Assembly (NCBI GenBank): GCA_035527275.1
Contig: DATLBA010000073.1
Coordinates: 1 to 36,800 of the forward strand
Length of the DNA stretch: 36,800 nucleotides
Direction of reading: 5' to 3'
From: DATLBA01 sp035527275
GTDB taxonomy: Bacteria; Planctomycetota; Phycisphaerae; FEN-1346
Position 1 is the stretch's first letter; each line of letters begins with the position of its first letter. The position numbers and the translations under genes were made by a program. The notes under the pieces were generated by a model. That model saw nothing but the letters and a program-made list of their open reading frames with translations. It ran no database searches and was not told the DNA's origin. Positions 8,074 to 15,570 of the stretch are shown piece by piece.

Positions 8074-8694
8074 TCAACCGGCCAGCGTTTCGGCGGCCGC
8101 GAGGATTCGGGCGGCAAGGTCTTCTTTCGTAACCTCGCTGAGGCGTTCGCAGCGGCCGTCGCGTGAAATGAGTAAGGCGTCCTGCCGGTCGGCGGCGATG
8201 GCCTCCGGGCCGTTGGCCACGATCAGGTCCAGACCCTTGGCCGCGAGTTTCGACCGGGCTCGGCGCTCCAGGTCCTCGGTTTCAAGGCAGAACCCCACGA
8301 GGATTTGCGTGGTCCGCCGCTCGGACATTTCGGCAAGGATGTCCGGCGTCCGATCGAATTCCACGATGAGCCGATCCGAAGCCTTCTTGATCTTCGTGTT
8401 CTGCCGCCGGACGGGCCGATAGTCGCACGCCGCCGCCGCCGCGATGAAAACGTCGCAAGATTCGAATCGCTCGGCCACCGCCTCGAACATTTCTTGGGCA
8501 CTCGTGACGCGCAGGAGTTCGTCCACGTCGGGCGGCTCGGTGGGGCAGGGGCCGAGGACCAGCGTAACCTCATGGCCGGCCGCCTTGGCCGCCGATGCCA
8601 GCGCGCAGCCCAGCCGTCCGCTCGACGCGTTCGAGAGGAAACGCACCGGGTCGAGAAACTCGCGCGTCGGTCCGGCCGTGATTAATAGCCGCAT
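8074..8694 (-). CDS. coaB: Phosphopantothenate-cysteine ligase (CoaB), stand-alone
   Basis: The protein joins cysteine to 4'-phosphopantothenate in coenzyme A synthesis. It begins MRLLITAGPTREFLDPVRFL, the nucleotide-binding start of the CoaB domain, followed by SNASSGRLG; a later segment (AAAACDYRP) is also typical. It has 206 residues and no CoaC flavoprotein half; that half is encoded just upstream as a separate gene. The ATG at 8694 is chosen because CAGGAG lies upstream and because the motif begins there; a 16-residue longer reading has no support. It is the last gene of the long housekeeping operon, 60 bases after coaC. Confidence 0.9.
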   Translation of the reverse strand: MRLLITAGPTREFLDPVRFLSNASSGRLGCALASAAKAAGHEVTLVLGPCPTEPPDVDELLRVTSAQEMFEAVAERFESCDVFIAAAAACDYRPVRRQNTKIKKASDRLIVEFDRTPDILAEMSERRTTQILVGFCLETEDLERRARSKLAAKGLDLIVANGPEAIAADRQDALLISRDGRCERLSEVTKEDLAARILAAAETLAG

Positions 8695-8754
8695 GGAGAC
8701 TCCTGCCGCACCCCGATGCACATTAGGATTGTGGTTAGACACGGTGCGATTGGT

Positions 8755-9333
8755 TTACGTATCGGCCTTCAGGACGGCGACGATGTCGGCAAGAATCGTT
8801 TCGGTTTCGGCCATACGGCCGGGGCCCACTTCGCCGCACGCAAGGTATCCTTCTTCCGGGCCGACGAACCGCACGCCTCGCTCCCGCAGCCGCCCGACGT
8901 TGGCTTGGACGGCCGGATGGGCCCACATCCGCCCGTTCATCGCCGGCGCGACGATGAGCGGCACATCGATGGCCAGCAGCACGGTCGAGAGGAGGTCGTC
9001 GGCCAGGCCGCCGGCGAGTTTGCCGAGCACATTCGCCGTCGCGGGGGCGACGACGGCCACCTCGGCCCGGTCCGCCAGGGCGACGTGCGCTGCGTGGTGG
9101 CCCTCCGGTGTCGCCCACATGTCCGTGTGAACCGGCCGGCCGGTCAGCGCCCGAAAGGTGAGCGGCCCGACGAATCGGGCGGCGTTTGCGGTCATGACGA
9201 CGGTGACGCCGGCGCCCGCCTGGACGAGGCGCGACACCAGATGCGCCGTCTTATAGGCGGCGATTCCGCCCGTGACGCCGACGAGGATCTCGCGTCCCTT
9301 AAGCGTTTCAAGGTTCACATTGGGGGCGGCCAT
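8755..9333 (-). CDS. coaC: Phosphopantothenoylcysteine decarboxylase (CoaC), stand-alone flavoprotein
   Basis: This 192-residue FMN protein decarboxylates phosphopantothenoylcysteine to phosphopantetheine. Motifs in order: ILVGVTGGIAAYKTAHLV at the N-terminus, a His-containing HHAAHVALADRAE, the VVAPATANVLGKLAGGLADD flavin-binding stretch, PAMNGRMW (the PAMN substrate motif), and GYLACGEVGPGRMAE with the catalytic Cys on the flap. In most bacteria this is the N-terminal half of a CoaBC (Dfp) fusion; here it ends 60 bases before a separate coaB. It follows rpoZ by 18 bases, in the common gmk-rpoZ-coaBC order. Confidence 0.93.
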   Translation of the reverse strand: MAAPNVNLETLKGREILVGVTGGIAAYKTAHLVSRLVQAGAGVTVVMTANAARFVGPLTFRALTGRPVHTDMWATPEGHHAAHVALADRAEVAVVAPATANVLGKLAGGLADDLLSTVLLAIDVPLIVAPAMNGRMWAHPAVQANVGRLRERGVRFVGPEEGYLACGEVGPGRMAETETILADIVAVLKADT

Positions 9334-9351
9334 CTTTCGGCCTCCGGCCGG

Positions 9352-9585
9352 TTACGCTCCGGCGGCTTCATCCGCCTCTTCGGCTTCCTCGGTCCCTGAT
9401 TCGAGGGTGATTTTGCCTTCGAGCACTTCCTGGACGACGGCTTCCATGAGCGTCTTGTCGCCGCGCTCGACCAGAAGCGGCGCGCCGAAGGTGACATCCA
9501 CCAGGCGCTTCTGGATGAGAACGGCGAGTTCGAATCGTCCACCGACTTTGTCCGCGATTTCGTTGCTCTTAAGGGCTTCAATCAC
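9352..9585 (-). CDS. rpoZ: RNA polymerase omega subunit
   Basis: This 77-residue protein resembles the omega subunit, which helps the beta' subunit fold and assemble. The conserved core is visible as a helix with NEIADKVGGRFELAVLIQKR, matching the usual region that ends in AxxRAR or similar. It is followed by a short beta-strand segment and an acidic tail (EEAEEADEAAGA). Its start overlaps the gmk stop by 4 bases (ATGA) and coaC follows, which is the classical gmk-rpoZ-coaBC order; this context carries much of the weight because the family is short and variable. Confidence 0.8.
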   Translation of the reverse strand: MIEALKSNEIADKVGGRFELAVLIQKRLVDVTFGAPLLVERGDKTLMEAVVQEVLEGKITLESGTEEAEEADEAAGA

Positions 9586-10280
9586 GTTTTCTCCCTCCGC
9601 TTGTTGGAGTCGGCCCCTTCCGACCGCTTCTTCGGGGCGATCTTTTCGGACCGCGTTTCGATGATACGAACCACTTGCTCGACGGCGACGTTGAGGTCGC
9701 CGTTGGTGACCTCAACGTCATAGGCGCCCGACTGCCGCGCCATCTCGACCTCTTCCTTGGCCTTAGCAAATCGTCGCTCGACCTCTTCGGGCGGCTCGGT
9801 TCCCCGTTTCGACAGTCGGCGGCGCAGTTCCTCGTCGTTCGGCGCGAGGAGCAGGATCGCCGGCGCCTCCGGGAACTTCCTCTTGATCTGGATGCCGCCC
9901 TGCACGTCGATTTCCAGCAGGAGCCGCTTGCCCAGCCGCCGGGCCCGCTCGAGTTCCTCGACGGGCGTCCCGTAGTATCGGCCGAAGACTTCGGCCCATT
10001 CGACGAAGCGGCCGTCGGTGAGGCGTTTCTCAAATTCGGCGCGGTCGAGAAAATGATAATCGACGCCGTCAGTTTCTCCCTCCCGCTGCGGTCGCGTCGT
10101 CGCACTGACGCCGATCAGGAGGCCGAGGCGTTCGGCGACGGCGCGGCTGACGGTCGTTTTGCCTGCGCCACTCGGCCCACTCAACACCACCAGGTCGCGC
10201 TCCGGGGACGCGACCGGCGCCGACCCCGATGCCGCGCCGGGCTTGCCTTGTTCGCCCATTCTGGTCCCTTGCCCGGTCAT
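9582..10280 (-). CDS. gmk: Guanylate kinase
   Basis: Guanylate kinase phosphorylates GMP to GDP with ATP. The P-loop is GPSGAGKTTVSRA; the GMP-binding region is seen as SATTRPQREGETDGVDYHF and YYGTPVEE; the LLLEIDVQGGIQIK segment and the lid arginines (RRRLSKRG) follow. Length is 232 residues, longer than the usual 205, because of a Gly/Pro/Ala-rich N-terminal extension of about 27 residues and a charged tail. The ATG at 10280 overlaps the yicC stop (ATGA). An internal ATG at 10259 with AAGGGA upstream is an alternative start that would remove 7 residues. Confidence 0.94.
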   Translation of the reverse strand: MTGQGTRMGEQGKPGAASGSAPVASPERDLVVLSGPSGAGKTTVSRAVAERLGLLIGVSATTRPQREGETDGVDYHFLDRAEFEKRLTDGRFVEWAEVFGRYYGTPVEELERARRLGKRLLLEIDVQGGIQIKRKFPEAPAILLLAPNDEELRRRLSKRGTEPPEEVERRFAKAKEEVEMARQSGAYDVEVTNGDLNVAVEQVVRIIETRSEKIAPKKRSEGADSNKRREKT

Positions 10281-11164
10281 TCGACGTTCTGCGCATGTTC
10301 GCGGAGCCGGTCCACCTGGACCTTCATTTCGACGACGTCGGCGGCGATTCCAGCGTCGCTCGACTTGGCTCCGATCGTGTTCACCTCGCGGGACATTTCC
10401 TGGGCCAGGAACTCGAGCCGTCGGCCCGCTGGTCCCGTCCCTGCCAAAAGTTCCCGATACTGGGCGACGTGACTCGCCATCCGCGCCAGTTCCTCGTTGA
10501 TGTCGGACCGCTCGGCGAAGAACGCCACCTCGCGCGCCAACCCCGAATCGTCCAGCGGTATCCGGACGCCGTCCAGCAGCGCCTCGGCCCGCTCCCCGAG
10601 CCGCCGACAGTATTCCTCGATGACCGTGGGCGCGCGCGAGCGGACCGCTTCGAGGCGGTGCTCGATTCTGTCGAGCGCGTCCCGCATATCCTTGGCCGTG
10701 GCTTCCCCTTCCGCCTCGCGCATGGCGTCCAGCCGCTCGAGCGCCTCGGCCACGACTTTCTCAATCCGGGCAGGCAGGTCCTCAAGGCCCGTCAGGAGCG
10801 ACCGCTCGTCGCCGACCACGCCCGGCAGGGCGAGCAGCGCCGCCAGCGGCGCCTCCGTCCCACCGAGGCCAAGCCGCTCTTTTAGCGCCGCCAAGTCCTT
10901 CCAGTACGCTGCCAGAACCTCCTGATTAATCGGCGCACGGGCGCCGGCGCCGCACGGCTCCACCGCAAGCGTCACCTTCACCGTGCCGCGGTAGACGTGC
11001 TTGCGCACCAGCCGTTCGATCACCGGCTCCACAGACCCCAGTCCTTCCGGCGTCCGCTGCGAGAGTTTCAGGGACCGATTGTTGACCGACCGCATTTCCA
11101 CGGCGATGCGAGCCTGGTCGCTCGTGTGCTCGGCAGCCCCGTAGCCGGTCATGCTGCGGATCAT
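10277..11164 (-). CDS. yicC: YicC/YloC-family endoribonuclease-like protein
   Basis: This 295-residue protein begins MIRSMTGYGAAE, the hallmark of the YicC family, and continues with VEMRSVNNRSLKLS. The C-terminal part holds the conserved EFLAQEMSREVNTIGAKS segment (DUF1732). Members in E. coli and B. subtilis are linked to endoribonuclease activity and small-RNA decay. The ATG at 11164 overlaps the pyrE stop (ATGA) and is preceded by a purine-rich GAAGGGG; a longer reading to 11242 is rejected because the family motif starts here. The gmk gene follows with another 4-base overlap, a common pairing. Confidence 0.93.
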   Translation of the reverse strand: MIRSMTGYGAAEHTSDQARIAVEMRSVNNRSLKLSQRTPEGLGSVEPVIERLVRKHVYRGTVKVTLAVEPCGAGARAPINQEVLAAYWKDLAALKERLGLGGTEAPLAALLALPGVVGDERSLLTGLEDLPARIEKVVAEALERLDAMREAEGEATAKDMRDALDRIEHRLEAVRSRAPTVIEEYCRRLGERAEALLDGVRIPLDDSGLAREVAFFAERSDINEELARMASHVAQYRELLAGTGPAGRRLEFLAQEMSREVNTIGAKSSDAGIAADVVEMKVQVDRLREHAQNVE

Positions 11165-11766
11165 TCGGCGGACCCCTTCTCGGCCGGTCGGGGGCGGCTG
11201 CCGGGCTTGACCAGGGGAAGCCCCTTGTCGCACAGGGGACACTCCTCGGGCGGGTAGATCGGCACATCCAGTCTCACAAGGGCCGTCAAGGGAGCGCCGA
11301 GTTCGGGGTCGCGCGCTCCGGTTCGATCCACCAGAGCCGCGACGCCTGCAACTTCTGCCCCCGCCGCCTTGACCATCGCCAGCACTTCGCGCAGGCTTCC
11401 GCCCGTCGTGACCACGTCTTCAGCCAGGAGCACCCGCTGCCCGGGCTCGATTTGGAACCCACGGCGCAGCGTCATTCGGCCATCCTCCCGTTCCGCAAAG
11501 ACTGCCTTCGTGCCGAGCGCCCGGGCCAACTCGTGGGCCACGACGATGCCTCCGAGCGCCGGGCTCACCACGCAATCAATCGTTTCGCCGGTGAACGCGC
11601 GGGCCAACTGGCCGCAAAGCCGCTCGGCGCGCGACGGGTCCTGAAGCACCAGCGCGCACTGGAGATACTTCGGGCTGTGGAGGCCGCTGGAGAGGAGAAA
11701 ATGCCCCTCCAGGAGTGCCCCCGTCTCGCGAAAGACCTCCAGGATGGCTTCACTCGGGTTCGGCAT
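11161..11766 (-). CDS. pyrE: Orotate phosphoribosyltransferase
   Basis: PyrE adds PRPP to orotate to make orotidine 5'-phosphate in pyrimidine synthesis. The PRPP-binding loop is VLLAEDVVTTGGSLREV; the N-terminal GHFLLSSGLHSPKYLQCALV is the usual orotate-site region. The protein has 201 residues from the ATG at 11766. The C-terminus carries a YPPEECPLCDKGLPLVKPGSR stretch found in the longer PyrE subgroup. The start lies inside the 3' end of secG (17-base overlap), indicating translational coupling. Confidence 0.93.
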   Translation of the reverse strand: MPNPSEAILEVFRETGALLEGHFLLSSGLHSPKYLQCALVLQDPSRAERLCGQLARAFTGETIDCVVSPALGGIVVAHELARALGTKAVFAEREDGRMTLRRGFQIEPGQRVLLAEDVVTTGGSLREVLAMVKAAGAEVAGVAALVDRTGARDPELGAPLTALVRLDVPIYPPEECPLCDKGLPLVKPGSRPRPAEKGSAE

Positions 11767-12133
11767 TCGTGTCTCCGCGTGTCTCGGCGGCGTCGGTTTC
11801 GGTGTCGGATTCCGTCGGGGCGGTTTCCTCGCCTCCGGTGGGTGCGGCAGCGCCCGGCTCGGCGGGCGCTTCGGCGGGAGGAGGCGCTTCGGGAGCCGGC
11901 CCACCCAGTTGGTCTTGCTTCATGAGCCACGCCGCCAGCAGCGCCAAGACGAAGAAGACGGCCCCGAGAATGGCGGTGGCCTTGATGAAGACATCGGCCG
12001 TCTTCGTGCCGAATGCGCTGTGGCCGCCAGGGCCGCCGAACGCGCCGGCCAGCCCGCCGCCGCGACCTCGCTGGATTAGCACCAGCAGGGTCAGGATCAC
12101 CGCGCATAGCAGGAACAGGACCACCAATAGCAT
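11750..12133 (-). CDS. secG: SecG-type preprotein translocase subunit
   Basis: SecG is the small third subunit of SecYEG and eases SecA cycling. The 127-residue protein has two transmembrane helices (about 2-21 and 53-74) separated by the family loop QRGRGGGLAGAFGG, then SAFGTKTADVFIKAT. Beyond helix 2 there is an unusual acidic Pro/Ala/Glu/Thr-rich tail of about 50 residues, longer than in E. coli and probably disordered. The ATG at 12133 has GGGAGG upstream; longer readings lack support. It sits after tpiA, an arrangement seen in many bacteria. Confidence 0.88.
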   Translation of the reverse strand: MLLVVLFLLCAVILTLLVLIQRGRGGGLAGAFGGPGGHSAFGTKTADVFIKATAILGAVFFVLALLAAWLMKQDQLGGPAPEAPPPAEAPAEPGAAAPTGGEETAPTESDTETDAAETRGDTNAEPE

Positions 12134-12253
12134 TTCCAACGCTCGACCTCCCTGGGCTGCTCGGTTCTCCCGCTCTGAAATCTCAAGCGTGGGGCGGCCC
12201 GCATCCCGGCGCGCCGGGATTGCGGCTAAACATGGCGCTGCTGCTTGCCGTCC

Positions 12254-12288
12254 CAATCTTCAATCTGCAATCTGCAATCTTCAATCCC
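12254..12288. repeat. Tandem heptamer repeat downstream of tpiA
   Basis: Five consecutive 7-base units: CAATCTT, CAATCTG, CAATCTG, CAATCTT, CAATCCC. They lie in the 160-base gap between tpiA and secG, starting a few bases after the tpiA stop. It is AT-richer than its surroundings. Confidence 0.75.
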
Positions 12289-12293
12289 GAATC

Positions 12294-13064
12294 TCACAAT
12301 CCTTTCGCCTTCACCCCTTCGGCGATGATTCCGGCGAAACTTTCGGCCTTCAGGCTGGCCCCGCCCACCAGGGCGCCGTCGATGTCCGGTTTGGCCATCA
12401 GGTCGGCCGCGTTCTCGGGCTTGACGCTTCCGCCGTACTGGATGCGAACCACCTGGGCAAGGTCCTCGTCGTGCAACTCTGCCAAGATCGACCGAAGAAG
12501 CGCGTGAATTTCCTGGGCCTGGTCGGGCGTGGCGTTGTGGCCGGTGCCGATGGCCCAGACCGGTTCGTAGGCGATGACCGTCCGGGCCGCCTGCTCCTTG
12601 GACAGGCCCGCCACGGCACTGGTCATCTGGCGCCGCACGACGGTTTCGGTGTCCCCCGCTTCGCGCTGGTCGATTTTTTCGCCGACGCACAGGATGGGTT
12701 TCAGGCCGAACGCGAAAGCCGCCCGGACCTTTTTTGCGATGAGATCGTCGGGTTCGCCGAACACGTGCCGCCGCTCGCTGTGGCCGAGGATGACGTACCG
12801 GCAGCCGAGGTCCTTGAGCATCGGCCCGGCCACTTCGCCCGTGAAGGCGCCGCCGGCTTCGAAGTATATGTTCTGTCCGCCGACGACGAGTGGTGTGCCT
12901 TTGGCGGCGGCGATGACCGCCTCCAGATACGGCGCCGGCGGGCAGACGCCGACCTCGACGGCCTGCGTCTGGGCGGCGGTCTTGGCCGCCTCCGACGCCA
13001 GGGCCACCGCGCCGGCCCGGTCGGTGTTCATCTTCCAGTTGCCGCATACGAAAGGTTTGCGCAT
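12294..13064 (-). CDS. tpiA: Triosephosphate isomerase
   Basis: TpiA interconverts dihydroxyacetone phosphate and glyceraldehyde 3-phosphate. All catalytic residues are visible: Lys11 in GNWKMN, His95 in ILGHSERR, and Glu167 in AYEPVWAIGTG. The phosphate-binding IQYGGSVKPEN and GALVGGASLKAESF segments complete the TIM barrel. Length is 256 residues, normal for the family. The ATG at 13064 has GAGGAGAG upstream. It follows aroF by 18 bases in the same operon. Confidence 0.97.
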   Translation of the reverse strand: MRKPFVCGNWKMNTDRAGAVALASEAAKTAAQTQAVEVGVCPPAPYLEAVIAAAKGTPLVVGGQNIYFEAGGAFTGEVAGPMLKDLGCRYVILGHSERRHVFGEPDDLIAKKVRAAFAFGLKPILCVGEKIDQREAGDTETVVRRQMTSAVAGLSKEQAARTVIAYEPVWAIGTGHNATPDQAQEIHALLRSILAELHDEDLAQVVRIQYGGSVKPENAADLMAKPDIDGALVGGASLKAESFAGIIAEGVKAKGL

Positions 13065-13082
13065 CCGCCGGCTCTCCTCGTC

Positions 13083-14180
13083 TCAGTTGCTCGGCTTCTC
13101 GCCTGCGGGCCGAAGCCCCGATGTACATCGGGACGAAGGCCCGTCGCTTTGAAGTTCGCGTCCCATTGCCTCGGCGAGGGGCACGAGTTCCCGCATCATC
13201 TTGTCGAAGTCGTCGGGCGTCAGTTGCTGCGGCCCGTCGCTGAGCGCCTTCTCCGGCTCGGGGTGGACCTCGACCATGATGCCGTGCGCCCCGGCGGCCA
13301 GGGCGGCCAGGGCCATCGGTAGCACCAGGTCCCGCCGGCCGGTGGCGTGGCTCGGGTCCACGATGACAGGCAGGTGGGAGACACCCTGGATGTTCGGCAC
13401 GGCCGAGAGGTCCAGCGTGTATCGTGTGCTTTTCTCGACGCCCCGCTCGCCGCGCTCGCACAGGATCACGTCGCGGTTTCTTTCACTCAGGATGTACTCG
13501 GCTGACATGAGAAGTTCTTCGACGGTCGCCCCGGGGTTCCGCTTGAGAAGGATTGGCTTGTTGACGTGGCCGACCTCCGTGAGGAGGGAAAAGTTCTGCA
13601 TGTTCCGCGCGCCGATCTGGAGCACGTCGGCGTATCCGGCGACGAGTTCGACGTGTCGCACGTCGAGCACTTCGGTGACGATCGGCAGGCCGGTTTCGTC
13701 GCCCGCCTGCCGCAGGATCTTCAGCCCCTCCTCGCCGAGGCCCTGAAAACTGTATGGGCTGGTCCGAGGCTTGAACGCACCGCCTCGCAGGAGGCCCGCG
13801 CCCGCCCTGGCGACCCGCGCGGCGACCTGGCGCACTTGTTCTTCGCTCTCGACGGAGCAGGGGCCCGCGATGACGGCGAAGTTCATCCCGCCGATTTTGC
13901 GCGGGCCGACCTGGACGATGGTGTCCTCGGCACAGAAGTCGCGGCTGGCAAGTTTGTAGGGTTTCATAATCGGCATGACGGACTCGACGCCCGACAGGAC
14001 GGCGACGTGCTCGGGTCGCAACTTCGCCTCGTCGCCGATGGCGCCGACGATCGTTCGGAACTCGCCGCGCGACACGTGAGCCCTGAGGCCCATCTCCTCG
14101 ATGCGTGCGACGACCGCGTCCACTTGCTCCTGCGTCGCGCCCGCCTTCAAGACGATAATCATGCCGCCTGCCCAGTTCAT
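13083..14180 (-). CDS. aroF: 3-deoxy-7-phosphoheptulonate (DAHP) synthase, Thermotoga/Bacillus-like class
   Basis: DAHP synthase makes the first intermediate of aromatic synthesis from PEP and erythrose 4-phosphate. An N-terminal regulatory ferredoxin-like domain (about 7-80, MIIVLKAGATQEQVDAV) precedes a TIM barrel with FAVIAGPCSVES, LRGGAFKPRTSPYSFQG, QIGARNMQNF, LLKRN and PVIVDPSHATGRR. The ATG at 14180 overlaps the pheA stop (ATGA); the second Met (14162) matches the family N-terminus and may be the real start. The gene for chorismate mutase-prephenate dehydratase lies directly upstream, so the pair feeds phenylalanine synthesis. The last 20 or so residues (Ser/Gly/Arg-rich) are not family sequence and are encoded by a palindromic repeat at 13106-13143. 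Confidence 0.93.
   Translation of the reverse strand: MNWAGGMIIVLKAGATQEQVDAVVARIEEMGLRAHVSRGEFRTIVGAIGDEAKLRPEHVAVLSGVESVMPIMKPYKLASRDFCAEDTIVQVGPRKIGGMNFAVIAGPCSVESEEQVRQVAARVARAGAGLLRGGAFKPRTSPYSFQGLGEEGLKILRQAGDETGLPIVTEVLDVRHVELVAGYADVLQIGARNMQNFSLLTEVGHVNKPILLKRNPGATVEELLMSAEYILSERNRDVILCERGERGVEKSTRYTLDLSAVPNIQGVSHLPVIVDPSHATGRRDLVLPMALAALAAGAHGIMVEVHPEPEKALSDGPQQLTPDDFDKMMRELVPLAEAMGRELQSDGPSSRCTSGLRPAGEKPSN
13106..13143. repeat. REP-like palindrome inside the aroF 3' end
   Basis: A perfect 16-base palindrome CCCGATGTACATCGGG (13117-13132) is framed by further arms CGGGCC (13106-13111) and GGCCCG (13138-13143). The whole unit can form a nested hairpin. A near copy of the core lies at about 25000-25030 inside the MITE-like element. 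Confidence 0.7.
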
Positions 14181-15262
14181 GAGGCTCGGACCGCCACCGG
14201 GAACGATCCCAGTATTTCCAGTTGCCGCGTGTGCGCCCTGGCTTCCTCGAGCGCCTGGCGGACGCTCTCATCGTCCTTGTGCCCCTCGATATCGACGAAG
14301 AAGTAGTATTCCCACGATTTCGCGGGGGATGGGTGCGACTCGATCTTGGTCATGTTGACGCCGTAGCGCCGGAAGACGCCGAGCACTTCGACGAGGGCTC
14401 CGGCCTTGTGGGCCGTGCTGAAAAGCAGACACGTCTTGTCGCACCCCGTGGGCTGGGGGCTTTCGCGTCCCAGGACGAGGAACCGCGTCTGGTTCTGCGG
14501 GTTGTCCTCGATGGCCGGGCCGAGGATTTTCAGGCCGTATAGTTCGGCGGCCAGTGCGGAGGCGACGGCGGCCGTCCCGTCGATCCTGGCCGCCAGCATC
14601 GCTGCCTCCGTCGTCGAGCCGACCGCTACCTGGTCGGCGTGCGGCAGGTTCTGGTTCAGCCACCCGCGACACTGGTCGAAGACCTGCGGCTTCGAGTACA
14701 CTTTCTTGATGCCGGCCAGACCCTCGGTGTTCGAGAGCAGGTTCTGGTGGACCGGCAGAGCCATCTCGGCGCAGATCTTGACCGGGCCGTGGATCACCAG
14801 AAAACACTCCATCGTATCGCGCACCGCCCCGCCCGTCGTGTTCTCGTACGGGACGATGCCGTGGTCCGTCTTGCCTCGGGCCACCTCGTCAAACACGCTC
14901 GCGATGTCCCGCACGGCGACCAGTTCGACGCTGTGGCCGAACTTCTCGAGGGCCGCCAAGTGGCTGAAACTCCCCTCCGGCCCGAGGTAGGCGACCTTGA
15001 GCGGCATCTCGAGGGCCAGGCTGCCGCTCATCAGTTCCTTCCAGATGGCCTGCAGTGTCGTCTCGGTCAAGGGGCCGTCTTTTCCGGCGGTGGCGATGCG
15101 CTCCAGGACCTCGCGCTCCCGCTCGGGGGCATAGGCGGCCTGGTTGCCCGCCTCGCGCTTCAGCCGCCCGATCTCGACGGCGAGTCTGGCCCGCTCGTTC
15201 ATCAACGCCACGAGCCGCGCGTCAACCTCGTCGATTCGCTTTCGCAGGTCCTCAACGCTCAC
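14177..15262 (-). CDS. pheA: Chorismate mutase-prephenate dehydratase (P-protein)
   Basis: This bifunctional enzyme turns chorismate into prephenate and then phenylpyruvate. The 361 residues hold an AroQ-type chorismate mutase helix bundle (1-85: LRKRIDEVDARLVALMNERA), a prephenate dehydratase domain (about 88-270: AYLGPEGSFSHLAA, VPYENTTGG, and the catalytic Thr-Arg-Phe in NQTRFLVLG), and an ACT domain (about 280-350) with the phenylalanine-binding motif as IESHPSP instead of the usual ESRP. That Arg-to-His change might alter feedback control; this is inference. The start is GTG 15262 with AGGAGAAGG upstream. It heads the large housekeeping operon. Confidence 0.95.
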   Translation of the reverse strand: MSVEDLRKRIDEVDARLVALMNERARLAVEIGRLKREAGNQAAYAPEREREVLERIATAGKDGPLTETTLQAIWKELMSGSLALEMPLKVAYLGPEGSFSHLAALEKFGHSVELVAVRDIASVFDEVARGKTDHGIVPYENTTGGAVRDTMECFLVIHGPVKICAEMALPVHQNLLSNTEGLAGIKKVYSKPQVFDQCRGWLNQNLPHADQVAVGSTTEAAMLAARIDGTAAVASALAAELYGLKILGPAIEDNPQNQTRFLVLGRESPQPTGCDKTCLLFSTAHKAGALVEVLGVFRRYGVNMTKIESHPSPAKSWEYYFFVDIEGHKDDESVRQALEEARAHTRQLEILGSFPVAVRAS

Positions 15263-15458
15263 CTGAACCTTCTCCTGTGTAACCTCATCCGGCGCTGCAC
15301 AGGCCGGCGTTTTGCTCCCACATTGGGCCGAGCCCCGCGAGGAGTCCCCCTTAAAGGGGCCGCCGCGCCAAAACCGATGCCCTCATCCCGCTCGACACCC
15401 CCCTTTTGTACCTGTACAGGAGCCCGGGCGCACACCCCAAGCGCTCCGGAAACGCCAC
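15263..15458 (-). other. Leader region of the pheA operon
   Basis: No convincing gene lies between pheA and the LysM gene. From the predicted start near 15452 the transcript has a leader of about 190 bases. It contains a 10-base palindrome CCTGTACAGG (15411-15420) and a CCCCTTTAAGGGG-type hairpin near 15345-15360. I could not make out a leader peptide rich in Phe codons or a T-tract terminator, so attenuation is not claimed. Confidence 0.4.
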
Positions 15459-15487
15459 AATTTATCCTCCCCGGCTTCCACCGTCAA
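15459..15487 (-). promoter_or_regulatory. Sigma70-like promoter of the pheA operon
   Basis: Read on the minus strand: -35 TTGACG (15482-15487), a 17-base spacer and -10 TAAATT (15459-15464). It lies downstream of the LysM gene, about 190 bases before the pheA GTG, and marks the head of the ten-gene housekeeping operon. Confidence 0.6.
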
Positions 15488-15570
15488 CCTCAAAAGCCAA
15501 GGCCGCATCCCGGCGCGCTCGCGCGTGGACGCAAATGGCAGGAACCAACGGGAAGGAATCGGCGGCGCTT

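Noticed and set aside
8705..8740. Third copy of the CCCGATGTACATCGGG palindrome upstream of coaB
   Set aside because: The sequence CCCGATGCACATTAGG matches only partly and is not self-complementary; at most a decayed relic.
12254..12288. CRISPR array or minisatellite with spacers
   Set aside because: Units are 7 bases with no spacers; it is a simple tandem repeat.
11715..13322. Plus-strand open frame of over 500 codons across pyrE, secG and tpiA
   Set aside because: Three well-identified genes lie on the opposite strand; this frame has no family motif and spans their boundaries.
15263..15458. Phenylalanine attenuator in the pheA leader
   Set aside because: Palindromes are present, but no Phe-rich leader peptide or T-tract terminator was found.
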